DNA from: Dawidia soli
Lineage (GTDB): Bacteria > Bacteroidota > Bacteroidia > Cytophagales > Cyclobacteriaceae
DNA length: 64,000 nucleotides
NCBI RefSeq assembly: GCF_018598185.1
Contig: NZ_JAHESC010000008.1
Location: 1 to 64,000 of the forward strand
Reading direction: 5' to 3'
Within the stretch, counting starts at the first letter, position 1. Every line of letters begins with the position of its first letter. The notes under the pieces are model-generated. The model was not told the DNA's origin, ran no database searches, and saw only the letters and a program-made list of their open reading frames with translations. Positions 55,078 through 64,000 of this stretch are shown here, piece by piece. A program made the translations under genes and the position numbers.

Positions 55078-55106
55078 AATAAAGCGCTGTTTATCAGCGC
55101 TTTATT
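55078..55106 (-). terminator. Terminator of the PorP/SprF-SPOR gene
   Basis: A perfect 12-bp stem (AATAAAGCGCTG and its complement) with a 5-nt loop is followed on the minus strand by a long T run. It separates this gene from the giant esterase gene downstream. Confidence 0.9.
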
Positions 55107-55132
55107 TGGTATAAGTTTCCGGGGGTTAATTT

Positions 55133-56605
55133 TTATTCGACCTCCATCACCCATGCTTTTCGGAAATCGAGTACCCTTAATTGTCGGATATGATCCCGCA
55201 TTTTCTTTGAACTTTCGAGATAATTTGACTGATAAACATACACATAGTACAAGCCTTTCTTCCCGATTCCCAACTGCGTCGGGAAGCCGGCCGCAAGGGC
55301 TTTACGCTGGTAATCCAGCGCGTTTTCGTGGCTTTTGAAGGCTCCCACCACCACGTAGATCCCCGGTGAGAGATGGTCGGGCGGCGTCAGTCTGATCGGT
55401 TCGTTTGTCTTTTTCTTTGTATCCTTACCCGAATTATCCGGAGTAACAGGCTCCACCGGCGTCACCGGCGGCGTTACCGGGCCATCCTTTTCACGGGCTT
55501 GCCGCTCTTTTTCCAGACGTTCACGCTCCTTACGCTCTTTTTCCAGGGCGGCTTCCGCTTCTTCCCGCTCAAGCCGTTCGTTTCGGGCCTTTATCTCAGC
55601 TTCCTGCTTGGCCGTCTTGATCGAGTCGAGCTGCGCCTTGACAGAATCCAGTTCAGCCGGCGTCAGCGCCGTACCCGTGGACTTAGCCTTAGGTCCTTTC
55701 GCCTTGCCCAGGCGTACCTGCAGCTGCACCTCGTGCGAGCCATAGGTCGAAATAGCCTTCTGCGAGGCCGGAACCTCGTAGGAATACCCTACCTTGATAA
55801 AGTCGCGTAACGCCAGCCCCACGGTCAACGTCGGACCGTAATCCAGACGGTATCCCCCTCCTACCCAGATCTGGTTGCGGTAGTATACCAGCACCGATGC
55901 CTCTTTCTGATCCTGCACCCCGTTCAGACAGCGGTATAGCACATAAGGCTCGACGGTGAATTTATCGCTCAACAGGGCTTTGTAGCTCAGCGTGAATAAC
56001 TGGTCGCTGAGCCGCGACACTTTCACATCGTTCACCTGCATCGTATCGTTCTCATGCGACTCGAAGATGTTGGGCAGCGCAAAACCCACGGTAAAGTTCT
56101 TGTACCGGTAATGCACGCCAAAGTTACCCCGCAGGTTGTACGTTGTACCGGCAGCGTTGGCCAGCGCGGGGTCAAGCCCGGTGTTGGTACCCGCTTCGTT
56201 GATCGCATTTATATCGAGTGACGATACCCCCAGCCCCCCCGACAAACCGAACTTCACATAGCTGTCGCTGGTTAGCGGCACTTTATACGCAAAGGTGAGC
56301 ATGCCCGAAGAAGACTTGAACACAACCGACTTCTCGGTATAGAAATTAAAGCCGAGTGCAATGTTGTTGTGCGTGGCATACTGCAACGCAAAGCCGTTCA
56401 CTTCAGGCGCATCTTCGATTCCCGACCACTGTTTCCGATACAGCAGGTTCAGCTCGCTATAGCCGTTGTTCGCCGCAAACGACGGATTATAGAAATACGG
56501 GTTTGCCAGGAACTGATTATACAGCGGATAGTTCTGCGCCTGCGCACCTGCACAGCACAACAGAAGCAAACCGCTTAGGCAAATGGTTCGGTAGAATTTT
56601 ATCAA
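55133..56605 (-). CDS. PorP/SprF-family outer-membrane protein fused to a SPOR domain
   Basis: The 490-residue protein has a signal peptide (1-23). A PorP/SprF-type beta-barrel (about 24-305) follows, with the family hallmark YPLYNQFLANPYFYNPSFA and LLYRKQWSGIEDAP. A charged coiled coil (about 320-385, ERLEREEAEAALEKERKER) and a Pro-rich linker precede a C-terminal SPOR domain (about 415-490, GIYVVVGAFKSHENALDYQ ... GLYYVYVYQSNY). SPOR domains bind denuded peptidoglycan, so the barrel may be tethered to the wall. It starts 13 bp after the stop of the 2103-residue CHU_C protein. PorP/SprF paralogues are known partners for type B T9SS substrates, so the two probably work together. Confidence 0.92.
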   Translation of the reverse strand: MIKFYRTICLSGLLLLCCAGAQAQNYPLYNQFLANPYFYNPSFAANNGYSELNLLYRKQWSGIEDAPEVNGFALQYATHNNIALGFNFYTEKSVVFKSSSGMLTFAYKVPLTSDSYVKFGLSGGLGVSSLDINAINEAGTNTGLDPALANAAGTTYNLRGNFGVHYRYKNFTVGFALPNIFESHENDTMQVNDVKVSRLSDQLFTLSYKALLSDKFTVEPYVLYRCLNGVQDQKEASVLVYYRNQIWVGGGYRLDYGPTLTVGLALRDFIKVGYSYEVPASQKAISTYGSHEVQLQVRLGKAKGPKAKSTGTALTPAELDSVKAQLDSIKTAKQEAEIKARNERLEREEAEAALEKERKERERLEKERQAREKDGPVTPPVTPVEPVTPDNSGKDTKKKTNEPIRLTPPDHLSPGIYVVVGAFKSHENALDYQRKALAAGFPTQLGIGKKGLYYVYVYQSNYLESSKKMRDHIRQLRVLDFRKAWVMEVE

Positions 56606-56618
56606 AGCAGGGTCTTTT

Positions 56619-59600
56619 TTATCGTATTAATCGAACACCACCTGTGAAGACATTCGCACCATCACATTTAAAGACGTAATAGTAAGGGCCAGGCTCCAGT
56701 TTACGTCCTTTATATTGTCCGTCCCAGTCGTTGCCATAACTGGTGGATTCATACACCTTGTTGCCCAGCTTGTCGTAGATGACAAGCGGACACCCGCTCA
56801 CGAGGCTTACATTCCTGACTTCCCAGACATCGTTCTGTCCGTCGCCATTGGGTGTAAAGACCTTCGGCGCGCCAAGCGACTCGGTCACGACCACAAAGAC
56901 ATCGTCTGACGCCGACTTACCCTGGTCGTCTGTTACCGTAAAGGTAAAGGTATACTCGCCGGGGTGCAGACCCGTCAGGTCAAGCTCCGGGGTTTCAAAA
57001 TTCTCTAACACCACATCCGGCCCGGATGTTTTGACCCAATTATATTCCGTGATCGATCCTTCCGTGACACTTCCAAAGCCCACCAGCTTCACGACGTCTA
57101 CCGGCATGCTGATAACGGTGTCGGCACCGGCAAATGCTTCCGGTCCTGTGCGTTCGGGCAATACGATCAGGGTCATGAGGGCAGTCGCTTTTTCACCGTC
57201 GTCGTCTGTAACCGTCAGCTCAAACGTAAAGCCACCGGCCACCAGGTTTGTTACGGTCAGGGTCGGTGAATCGGCATTGGTCAGGGTAACGCCCTCCCCG
57301 TCTATCAACGCCCATTGATAGGAGGCAATCTGACCGTCGGGATCTGTGCCGCTTCCTTCTATCACAACCTGCGCCAACGGCAGGCGTACACTGATGTCTT
57401 CGCCGGCGGTGGCCTGCGGTGCCTGATTCACGGTTTCCGGGAGGATGTTGATCGTCACCTCGTCTGTTGCGGTGGCGTTCTTGTCATCGGTTACGGTAAG
57501 CCGGAATAAGTATGTTCCTGCCACCAGGTTTTCGAGTACAAAGGGGCCCGGCGTGGCAGACGGCGGCGGTACGGGCAATGCGGATGACTGTATCGGGCCG
57601 GAAGCGTAGTACCAGGAATAATTGCTTACCGTACCATCGCTGTCAGAACCCGCGCTGTGCAGCGTTACCGTGGCGTTCGGCAGATATTGTGTCACATCGC
57701 TGCCGGCGTCGGCGATCGGCGGCAGGTTGGTCGCTGCCGTACCCACCGTAACGGTTACGTCGTCCGTACCCGTGGCGCCGTCGTCATCCGTTACCGTCAG
57801 ACGGAACGTATAGCTGCCCGCATCGAGGCCATCCACCACGACAACGTCGTTTTTGCCCGCTACCTTGGGAGTAATCGCTACCGGCACACCCGTCAACTGC
57901 GACCAGAGATAACTCACCACGGCGCCGTCCTGGTCACTACCCGAGCCGCTCAGTGTCACCGATGTAGTCGGCAGTTTAACGGCCTGGTTGCTGCCGGCGT
58001 TCGCGATCGGCGCGATGTTGATCACCTCCGGCAATACCGTGACCGCAACGTCGTCAAACGCCGATAGCGAATTCTCATCCCGCACCGTCAGGCGGAACAC
58101 ATAGCTGCCTTGTAGCAGGTTGGTCAACTGCAGCGTAGGCGTTGTACCATTGGCCATCGTAGCGTTCGGGCCGCTGCGTTTTGTCCATTGATACGTCAGC
58201 GTTGTCTCGCCGCTGGCCGTACCGACCAGTGTCGCTGTATTCGTAGGCAAAGAGATCTCCTGGTCGTTCCCCGCCGATACCACCGGCGGCTTGGGTGCGT
58301 CTGCCGCGTGTACCGTCACCAGCGCATCGGCAAAGGCCGTAGCGCCCAGGTTGTCGGTCACCGTCAGGCGGAAGGTATAGACACCGGCCACAAGGTCTGT
58401 TACCGCCAGGTTCGGTTGGTCCGTGGTCGCGAGCGTTATCGTCGTGGGCCCGCCTTGCTGGTTCCAGGCATATTTGGTGATCGTACCGTCGCCATCACTG
58501 CCGCTGCCATTCAATGTCAGGCTGTTGATCGGCAAGGTGATCTCACGGCTGCCTCCGGCATTGGCTACCGGCCCCTTGTTCACCACGGCCGGCTGTACGG
58601 TCAGGCTCGCCTCGGCAAAGGCCGTCGCGCCATCATCGTCCGTAACGGTCAGTCGGAACTTATAGATCCCCGCCACCAGGCCGCTGAATGTCGCACTGGC
58701 TTTGTCCAGGTTTGTACCGGTCGCCGCGGGGCCGCTCACTTTTGTCCAGGCATATTTCACAATGGTACCGTCCGCGTCGGAAGCAATACCTTTCAATACG
58801 ATCGTGTTGGTGGGCAGCGTAATGGTAGGATACGTACCTGCACTCACCACCGGAGGCTTATTGGCCGCCAGCGCCTTCACCGTCACCTTTACATCCGCAA
58901 ACGCGGAGGCATCCTCATTGTCTTTGACGGTCAGGCGGAAGACATATACACCTTCGATCAGCGAGCTCGCGGTGAGTGTTTTGGTCGTGACATTGGCCAG
59001 CTGCGCGTCGGTCGGTCCGGAGACCTGGATCCACGAGTAACTCGCGATGGTACCGTCCTGGTCGACGGCCGACGCCGTCAGCGTTGTCGAGTTCGTCGGC
59101 AAGGTCAGCGTTTGATTGGCCGGCATCGTAATGATCGGGATCTTGTTGGTCGATCCATCGCTCTGATATTCCGTCGCCCCGATGTCGTACTTCAGGCCCG
59201 CCGGACGCGTGAGCATGAAATGATCGAAATTGATATTGTACGCCGACACATCCCGGCCGATGTCGATCACCGGCGAGTTCGGCAGCAGGTGATAGTCGTG
59301 ATTGGTGGGGTTTACAAACTTGACCGATGCAATATTGCGGGCAAAGAAGAAGTTGGATGAGTCATAGTCCATACCGATCGAACAGCTGGAATAGAAGAAC
59401 GCGTCTTTGCCTTTCGCACAGAAGTCGGCGCGTTCATACGTATCATACGTGCCCGGGTTGATGACCAGGTTGTTATAGAACTTGCTGCCTTTCGCCACCG
59501 TGTTCTCATACCGGATCCCGTCCATCTTGGTATCCATAACGGTGTTGTTGATAAAATTAAAACCTCGTCCGGGAATGGTCGAACCTATCCCGAAGTATAC

Positions 59601-62600
59601 ACCGTGCGAGCCGGTTTCGGCAATGATGTTATTGAAGATGATGTTGCCTCCCAATCCGAAGACTGCCATCCCCACGCCGCTCCCTTTTCGGATATAGTTG
59701 TTATAGCAGAGCCCGGACGTACCGCCGCCGATGATGATACCGTTGTTCTGGTCGACCGAGAACGGGTTGAGTCCGTAGTTTTCAATCGAGTTGTTGTAGA
59801 TTTCGCAACCCTCCACCGCACAGGTGACCTGCAAGCCGTCGGCAGCCGTGTTGCGGATGATGTTGTTATAGATCTTGAGATTCTTGATGTCGTGAGGATA
59901 CACACGTCCGCAAGGCGACTTGTCGATCCCTCCGTAGGCATAATACCCCACGTAGTAGGCTTCACCGTTGGTATCGTGAATGTAGTTGTCGTGCAGCTTG
60001 ATGTTCTCCATCACAAAGTTGCCGCGATGATACTGCGGGTTGTCGCACGTCGGGTCGATCTTACACATGATGCCGGCATAACCGGAGTTGGCGATCTCGA
60101 TGTGGTCCACTTCAAAGTCGCTGTCCGACATAAACATCGCCGTGTTCTTCGTCGAAACCGCGATCTTGAATCCATAGAAGAAGTTGGGATCACCCGTACC
60201 CGTCACGCGGAAATATTTACAGCGCGTAAAGCTCAACGAGCCGTCCATGATCGGATTGTTGATCACGACCTGACCGCCGCAGTTGATAAAAGTGATCGGT
60301 TTGTCGGGCGTTCCCACAAAGTCCATAAACCGCAGGTAGCCGCGGTTACCGGCGCGTACGCACACCACGTCGCCCGGCTTCACCGGCTTGGGCATATCCA
60401 TCGCCTTGATGTATTCGCTCTTGGCTTCGATCACGTGATCGCAATTACACGTTTGCGTTCCCGAAGGGCGCACGTCTACCGTCACCTCGTCGGAGGCGCT
60501 GGCGCCGCCATCGTCCGTTACGGTAATGCGGAAGATATAGATGCCCTGCACAAGATCCGAAAGTGTGAGCGCCGAAGTCTCTGCGTTCTCCAGCGTACCC
60601 GCCGCCGGGCCGCTGACCTTGATCCATTCATAGGCCGAAATCGTACCGTCGGGATCGTTCGCCGCCGCCGTCAGTACTGTATTATTTACAGGGAGTGTAA
60701 GCGTTACGTTGGCACTGGCCGTCACCACGGGGGCCTTATTGATGGTAGGCGGCGACACGATCAGGTCAACTTCGTCAGAGGCCGTCGCACCGTCGTCGTC
60801 CGTAACCGTTACGCGAAAGCGGAACGTACCCGCGATCAGGTCCGTTACACCGATCTGGTTGGTCGTGGCCCCGGTAAAGGTAATGGCCCCGCCGCTTACC
60901 TTGATCCACTGATAACTTTGGATCGTACCGTCAGGATCGCTCGCCGTGGCCGTCAGGGCCACGGACGCCAGGGGCAGCACAACGTTTACGTTGTCGCCGG
61001 CGCTGACGACCGGAGGTTGATTGACACCGTCTGCCTGCACCGTCAGCGTCATCTCATCGACGGCCGAGGCGCCCTTGTCGTCGGTCACCGTCAGGCTAAA
61101 GACATATATACCTTCCACCAGGTTGTTCACCGTGGCGTGTGCTTGCGTCGCGTTGACGAGATCGGCAGCCGGGCCGCTCACCTTTGTCCACTCATATGTG
61201 ACAATGCCCCCATCGGGGTCGTTACCACTGCCCAACAGGCTGGCCGTATTGGTCGGCAGCACCACGGTCACATCCGCGCCGGCCGAGGCCGTCGGCGTTT
61301 GATTGACAGCGTCCAGTACGGTAACTTTTATTTCGTCATAACCCTCGTCGCCGATATTATCCCGCGCCGTCAGGCGAAAAACATAGATACCGGCCACCAG
61401 GTCGTTCGCGGTAAGCTCGGGTGTAGTTTCATTAACGGGCGTCCACGACGGGCCGCTGATCTTGGTCCACTGATAGGTTTCGATCGTGCCGTCGGTATCC
61501 GTGGCGTTGCCCGGTATAATTACCGTATTCTGGGGCAGCGTGATCGAAATGTCCGTCCCCAGCGTGACTACCGGTTTCTGGTTGACCGCGGCGCCATTGA
61601 CGGTGACCTGTATATCGTCTGACCCCTGGGCGCCCTTGTCGTCCGTTGCCGTGAGGCGGTATACATATACGCCCGGCGCTAAAAGGCCGCTTACCGTGAT
61701 CTGCGGCTTCTGCGTGTCGGAGATGGTTGACGCCGGCCCCGAAAGCTGGCTCCAGAGATACTGATTGATCGTACCGTCATCAGACGCGGTGCCCGTAATG
61801 ATGGTGCTGCTCTGCGGCAAGGTAATGATCTGGTCCGCGCCGGCGTTGACAACCGGAGGCGTATTGACAGCCGCAGGGTTTACCACCAACGACATCTGGT
61901 CACTGGCCATATTGCCCAGGTTGTCTGTTACCGTCAGGGTAAATACATACGTGCCCGCCACCAGCGCGCTGGCCGTCAGGCTGGCCGTGTTGGCATTGGT
62001 CAATGTGGCCGCGGGGCCGGTGGTCTTCGTCCAGGCATAGGTTAACGCGCCGCCTTCGGGATCGCTGGCCGTACCCGTAATAACGATCTGGTTGGTCGGC
62101 AACTGCAAGCTTTTGTCGGTGCCCGCATTTACAGCAGGCGGTGCGTTAGTGGCACCCGTTTTGGAATACGACAGCATCCAGGCATAGACGTCATACCCGG
62201 CGCTGCCATCATACGTCCTGGTCCAGGAATCATGTCCCACTCCGGGATACATTGTCAGCTTGGCCTGAGGATTAGCCACCGGATTGGTGCATTTATTTAT
62301 AGCGTTGACAGTATTGATAGAGCCGTATTTGTCAACGGTCTTGTCGGCGTCACCGTGAAAAGCCCACACCGGTACTTTGGCCAGCTGGCAGGGATCCTGC
62401 GCGTTACCATTACCGGCAATGGCCACGAGCGCGGCGATCTTGTCGGGGTATTTCGCGGTATATTCCCACGCCACGATACCCCCCATGCTCAACCCCGTGA
62501 GGTAAAAACGGTCGGTATCGATCCGATAAGTTTTCTTGATATACTCGACGAACTGGTCGATGGTGGGCACTCCCCACCAGTACAACGACTGCGGCGACAG

Positions 62601-62930
62601 TATGACCATGGGGAAGTTGCGACCTTTCTTGATCTCCTTGCCAGGACCGTTTACGATGGCCTTATATAGCTCCGTCGTACCGTTACCGAGTTCGCCCTGA
62701 CCATGCAAACAAAGCAACACGGGCCATTTCTTGGTGGCGTCCGTGTCATAGCCAATGGGTAAATACTCGTAATAGCCGTATGGCGCCGAAGTGGTGCCTT
62801 TACGTTTTTCGACTTGAACGCCCTGCCCCCATACACATGTAGTTAGGGAGGTCAACAGGAAGAGGACGGCAATACCAGACACACGGGTATACCACCAGGT
62901 AGGGACAGAATTCGTAGAGGGGCGAATCAT
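56619..62930 (-). CDS. Giant secreted esterase with PKD repeats, beta-helix and CHU_C T9SS type B tail
   Basis: I choose the ATG at 62930 (MIRPSTNSVPTWWYTRVSG), giving about 2103 residues; a longer frame only adds a poor N-terminus before the signal peptide. An esterase domain (about 45-260) has LLCLHGQGELGNG and nucleophile Ser near 147 in YLTGLSMGGIVAWEY. Six PKD-type repeats (about 265-825; e.g. NAGTDKSLQLPTNQIVITG) lead to a right-handed parallel beta-helix (about 830-1255) of pectate-lyase type, with repeats such as FNFINNTVMD. Eight more PKD-type repeats reach about 2025. The C-terminus is a CHU_C gliding-type sorting domain (KVFTPNGDGQNDVWEV ... GGVRLIR). Probably a surface polysaccharide-active enzyme. 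Confidence 0.93.
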   Translation of the reverse strand: MIRPSTNSVPTWWYTRVSGIAVLFLLTSLTTCVWGQGVQVEKRKGTTSAPYGYYEYLPIGYDTDATKKWPVLLCLHGQGELGNGTTELYKAIVNGPGKEIKKGRNFPMVILSPQSLYWWGVPTIDQFVEYIKKTYRIDTDRFYLTGLSMGGIVAWEYTAKYPDKIAALVAIAGNGNAQDPCQLAKVPVWAFHGDADKTVDKYGSINTVNAINKCTNPVANPQAKLTMYPGVGHDSWTRTYDGSAGYDVYAWMLSYSKTGATNAPPAVNAGTDKSLQLPTNQIVITGTASDPEGGALTYAWTKTTGPAATLTNANTASLTASALVAGTYVFTLTVTDNLGNMASDQMSLVVNPAAVNTPPVVNAGADQIITLPQSSTIITGTASDDGTINQYLWSQLSGPASTISDTQKPQITVSGLLAPGVYVYRLTATDDKGAQGSDDIQVTVNGAAVNQKPVVTLGTDISITLPQNTVIIPGNATDTDGTIETYQWTKISGPSWTPVNETTPELTANDLVAGIYVFRLTARDNIGDEGYDEIKVTVLDAVNQTPTASAGADVTVVLPTNTASLLGSGNDPDGGIVTYEWTKVSGPAADLVNATQAHATVNNLVEGIYVFSLTVTDDKGASAVDEMTLTVQADGVNQPPVVSAGDNVNVVLPLASVALTATASDPDGTIQSYQWIKVSGGAITFTGATTNQIGVTDLIAGTFRFRVTVTDDDGATASDEVDLIVSPPTINKAPVVTASANVTLTLPVNNTVLTAAANDPDGTISAYEWIKVSGPAAGTLENAETSALTLSDLVQGIYIFRITVTDDGGASASDEVTVDVRPSGTQTCNCDHVIEAKSEYIKAMDMPKPVKPGDVVCVRAGNRGYLRFMDFVGTPDKPITFINCGGQVVINNPIMDGSLSFTRCKYFRVTGTGDPNFFYGFKIAVSTKNTAMFMSDSDFEVDHIEIANSGYAGIMCKIDPTCDNPQYHRGNFVMENIKLHDNYIHDTNGEAYYVGYYAYGGIDKSPCGRVYPHDIKNLKIYNNIIRNTAADGLQVTCAVEGCEIYNNSIENYGLNPFSVDQNNGIIIGGGTSGLCYNNYIRKGSGVGMAVFGLGGNIIFNNIIAETGSHGVYFGIGSTIPGRGFNFINNTVMDTKMDGIRYENTVAKGSKFYNNLVINPGTYDTYERADFCAKGKDAFFYSSCSIGMDYDSSNFFFARNIASVKFVNPTNHDYHLLPNSPVIDIGRDVSAYNINFDHFMLTRPAGLKYDIGATEYQSDGSTNKIPIITMPANQTLTLPTNSTTLTASAVDQDGTIASYSWIQVSGPTDAQLANVTTKTLTASSLIEGVYVFRLTVKDNEDASAFADVKVTVKALAANKPPVVSAGTYPTITLPTNTIVLKGIASDADGTIVKYAWTKVSGPAATGTNLDKASATFSGLVAGIYKFRLTVTDDDGATAFAEASLTVQPAVVNKGPVANAGGSREITLPINSLTLNGSGSDGDGTITKYAWNQQGGPTTITLATTDQPNLAVTDLVAGVYTFRLTVTDNLGATAFADALVTVHAADAPKPPVVSAGNDQEISLPTNTATLVGTASGETTLTYQWTKRSGPNATMANGTTPTLQLTNLLQGSYVFRLTVRDENSLSAFDDVAVTVLPEVINIAPIANAGSNQAVKLPTTSVTLSGSGSDQDGAVVSYLWSQLTGVPVAITPKVAGKNDVVVVDGLDAGSYTFRLTVTDDDGATGTDDVTVTVGTAATNLPPIADAGSDVTQYLPNATVTLHSAGSDSDGTVSNYSWYYASGPIQSSALPVPPPSATPGPFVLENLVAGTYLFRLTVTDDKNATATDEVTINILPETVNQAPQATAGEDISVRLPLAQVVIEGSGTDPDGQIASYQWALIDGEGVTLTNADSPTLTVTNLVAGGFTFELTVTDDDGEKATALMTLIVLPERTGPEAFAGADTVISMPVDVVKLVGFGSVTEGSITEYNWVKTSGPDVVLENFETPELDLTGLHPGEYTFTFTVTDDQGKSASDDVFVVVTESLGAPKVFTPNGDGQNDVWEVRNVSLVSGCPLVIYDKLGNKVYESTSYGNDWDGQYKGRKLEPGPYYYVFKCDGANVFTGGVRLIR

Positions 62931-62949
62931 GTTTATTAAGTTGTGAATT

Positions 62950-62982
62950 AAATCTCCAGAAAGAAAGCACTCCGGGAGATTT
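62950..62982 (-). promoter_or_regulatory. Leader hairpin upstream of the CHU_C giant gene
   Basis: An 8-bp perfect inverted repeat (AAATCTCC/GGAGATTT) with a 17-nt loop lies 20 bp before the ATG. In the mRNA leader it could hold back translation or stabilise the long message. No T run follows, so it is not a terminator. Confidence 0.4.
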
Positions 62983-63018
62983 AGCATGCATACGCTTTAG
63001 ACAAGCCGATGCCGGTCT

Positions 63019-63049
63019 TAAAGGTATTACTTTAATCTCCGTTGTACAA
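63019..63049 (-). promoter_or_regulatory. Putative promoter of the CHU_C giant gene and PorP/SprF-SPOR gene
   Basis: On the minus strand TTG (63049-63047) is followed after 20 nt by TACCTTTA (63026-63019), one base off TAnnTTTG. It would give a leader of about 80 nt containing the hairpin. Confidence 0.35.
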
Positions 63050-63213
63050 TAAAATCCTACTATAATGTTTACTTAAAGCCTTGGGCGACTGGCTTTTAAT
63101 GGGTTGTTCGAGACGATATGCAAAGAGAAGTATATTTCAGCGTCGAAAGAACGCTCCATCGGTGAATGGTGCCTATCAATCGCCAAAAGTGCACTTATTG
63201 CACACAGGTATAG

Positions 63214-64000
63214 TTAACACCCGATCAGCATCCGGCTTCGTTTCCCGAATATTTTCTGCATTATCCAGATAAATACGGATGTTGTTACCATGACACCTAC
63301 AAACTGAATGGACCAGTACAAGACGATCTGCGGGATGTGAATGTGCAACACTTGTTCCTGCACGTAGCGCAGGCCGATGACAAAGTAGAAATGCAAAAAG
63401 AAGATCCCGAAGCTGATTTCCGCCAGGAAGGCCGTGACCTTCGGCACATAGGCGTCCCAGCGCCACAGCCAATAAATAAAGAACCAGCACAGCAGCATTT
63501 TCTGCACGTACATCATCTGGTCGTACAGCGGGATGTTAAACAGACTGACGACCACGACCACCACCGTCAGCGCCGTCAGCGGTCGCCACCAGCGCTTGGA
63601 GAACTCCAGCAACTCATTTTTGTAATGGCTGCAGAACATACCGAAGACGTACACCGACAGGAAGTGGATGAACATGCGGGGAATGTTTTCCAGTTCCTTG
63701 CGCGGCACCAGCAACGAAACAATGACCAGCAGGATCAGGATCCAATAGTACCGGGGCCGGCGGTCGATCGCCAGCAACAACGGTGCGCACAGGTAAAACA
63801 GCGTGATCATGGGCACGAACCACAGCGGCAGTAAATGCGCGCCCGTCATGAGCAGCCAGAAGCACCGGCGGGCGACAGACCAGTTGGCGTAGTCCGGTTC
63901 GATCTCCAGCAGGTATTCGGGCGTGCCGCTGTAAACGCGCAGCAACAGGATCGGCAGCGACACGATCAGGTACGGCAGCAACACATTGGTGACTTTCTTT
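63214..64000 (-). CDS. Acyltransferase-3 family membrane protein, N-terminus cut by window edge
   Basis: The frame stays open to the right edge, so at least 262 residues are seen and the N-terminal part with the catalytic His is missing. The visible portion has about seven membrane helices. It includes NVLLPYLIVSLPILLLRV, LLPLWFVPMITLFYLCAPLLL and the C-terminal SFGIFFLHFYFVIGL. These fit the acyltransferase 3 (OafA/NodX) family that O-acylates surface sugars at the inner membrane. Which sugar cannot be told. It ends 284 bp upstream of the giant CHU_C gene on the same strand. Confidence 0.85.
   Translation of the reverse strand, partial: KKVTNVLLPYLIVSLPILLLRVYSGTPEYLLEIEPDYANWSVARRCFWLLMTGAHLLPLWFVPMITLFYLCAPLLLAIDRRPRYYWILILLVIVSLLVPRKELENIPRMFIHFLSVYVFGMFCSHYKNELLEFSKRWWRPLTALTVVVVVVSLFNIPLYDQMMYVQKMLLCWFFIYWLWRWDAYVPKVTAFLAEISFGIFFLHFYFVIGLRYVQEQVLHIHIPQIVLYWSIQFVGVMVTTSVFIWIMQKIFGKRSRMLIGC

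Noticed and set aside
59604-61622. 672-codon plus-strand frame
   Set aside because: It is antisense to the PKD repeats of the giant gene; the repetitive Arg/His-rich product is an artefact of the repeat.
57000-62100. Possible CRISPR or DNA repeat array
   Set aside because: The repeats are protein-level PKD modules of about 90 codons with varied DNA sequence, not short identical repeats with spacers.

Overview
This 64 kb window is chromosomal DNA from a member of the Bacteroidota, most likely a Cytophagales-type soil or aquatic bacterium (Chryseolinea/Ohtaekwangia-like is my guess; the genus is not proven). The evidence is: type IX secretion (T9SS) C-terminal tails of both the Por-tail and the CHU_C/gliding type; a PorP/SprF outer-membrane protein; TAnnTTTG-type -7 promoter elements upstream of many genes with hardly any Shine-Dalgarno sequences; the fused NagB/PIG-L deaminase; and the SufBCDSE-SufT operon. 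There is no integrase, transposase, phage or CRISPR. Most of the window is core genome, plus one signalling island and one block of giant secreted enzymes.

Region 1 (1-13.1 kb, all minus strand) is a signal-transduction island. In transcription order it holds a sensor-less histidine kinase, a six-PAS LytS-type kinase with its LytTR response regulator, a GAF plus four-PAS protein with no kinase domain, a short PAS-DHp protein with no ATPase domain, and then cheY-cheA-cheW and a methyl-accepting chemoreceptor cut by the left edge. Region 2 (13.4-19.0 kb) has an AGCS sodium/amino-acid symporter, a conserved 481-residue Bacteroidota protein, a Cys-rich lipoprotein, a TerB-like protein and a long-chain acyl-CoA synthetase.

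Region 3 (19.15-19.52 kb) is the most unusual part. Two tandem class II tRNA-like cloverleaves (117 and 149 nt) resemble tRNA-Leu but share the same non-tRNA anticodon loop, which lacks U33. They have long, divergent variable arms and end in a strong intrinsic terminator. Region 4 (19.7-28.7 kb) holds an AsnC/Lrp regulator, the complete suf Fe-S assembly operon with a palindrome in its leader, a bacilliredoxin, dapB and lepB.

Region 5 (28.7-47.8 kb) is housekeeping: ung, apaG, a methyltransferase, a coiled-coil membrane protein, rpsF-rpsR-rplI, nagB/PIG-L, a GSCFA protein, a YyaL/DUF255 protein, priA, head-GIN and DUF1573 surface proteins, trpS and hppD. Two non-coding repeat structures flank the ribosomal operon: a TAAAGCA-rich giant hairpin, and a branched palindrome of a 16-bp stem enclosing two hairpins.

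Region 6 (47.9-62.9 kb, minus strand) encodes two giant secreted proteins of 2356 and about 2103 residues. Both begin with an esterase domain and end with a T9SS sorting domain, one of each class. The second is followed after 13 bp by a PorP/SprF-type protein fused to a SPOR domain, which suggests a substrate/partner pair. The right edge cuts an acyltransferase-3 membrane protein.
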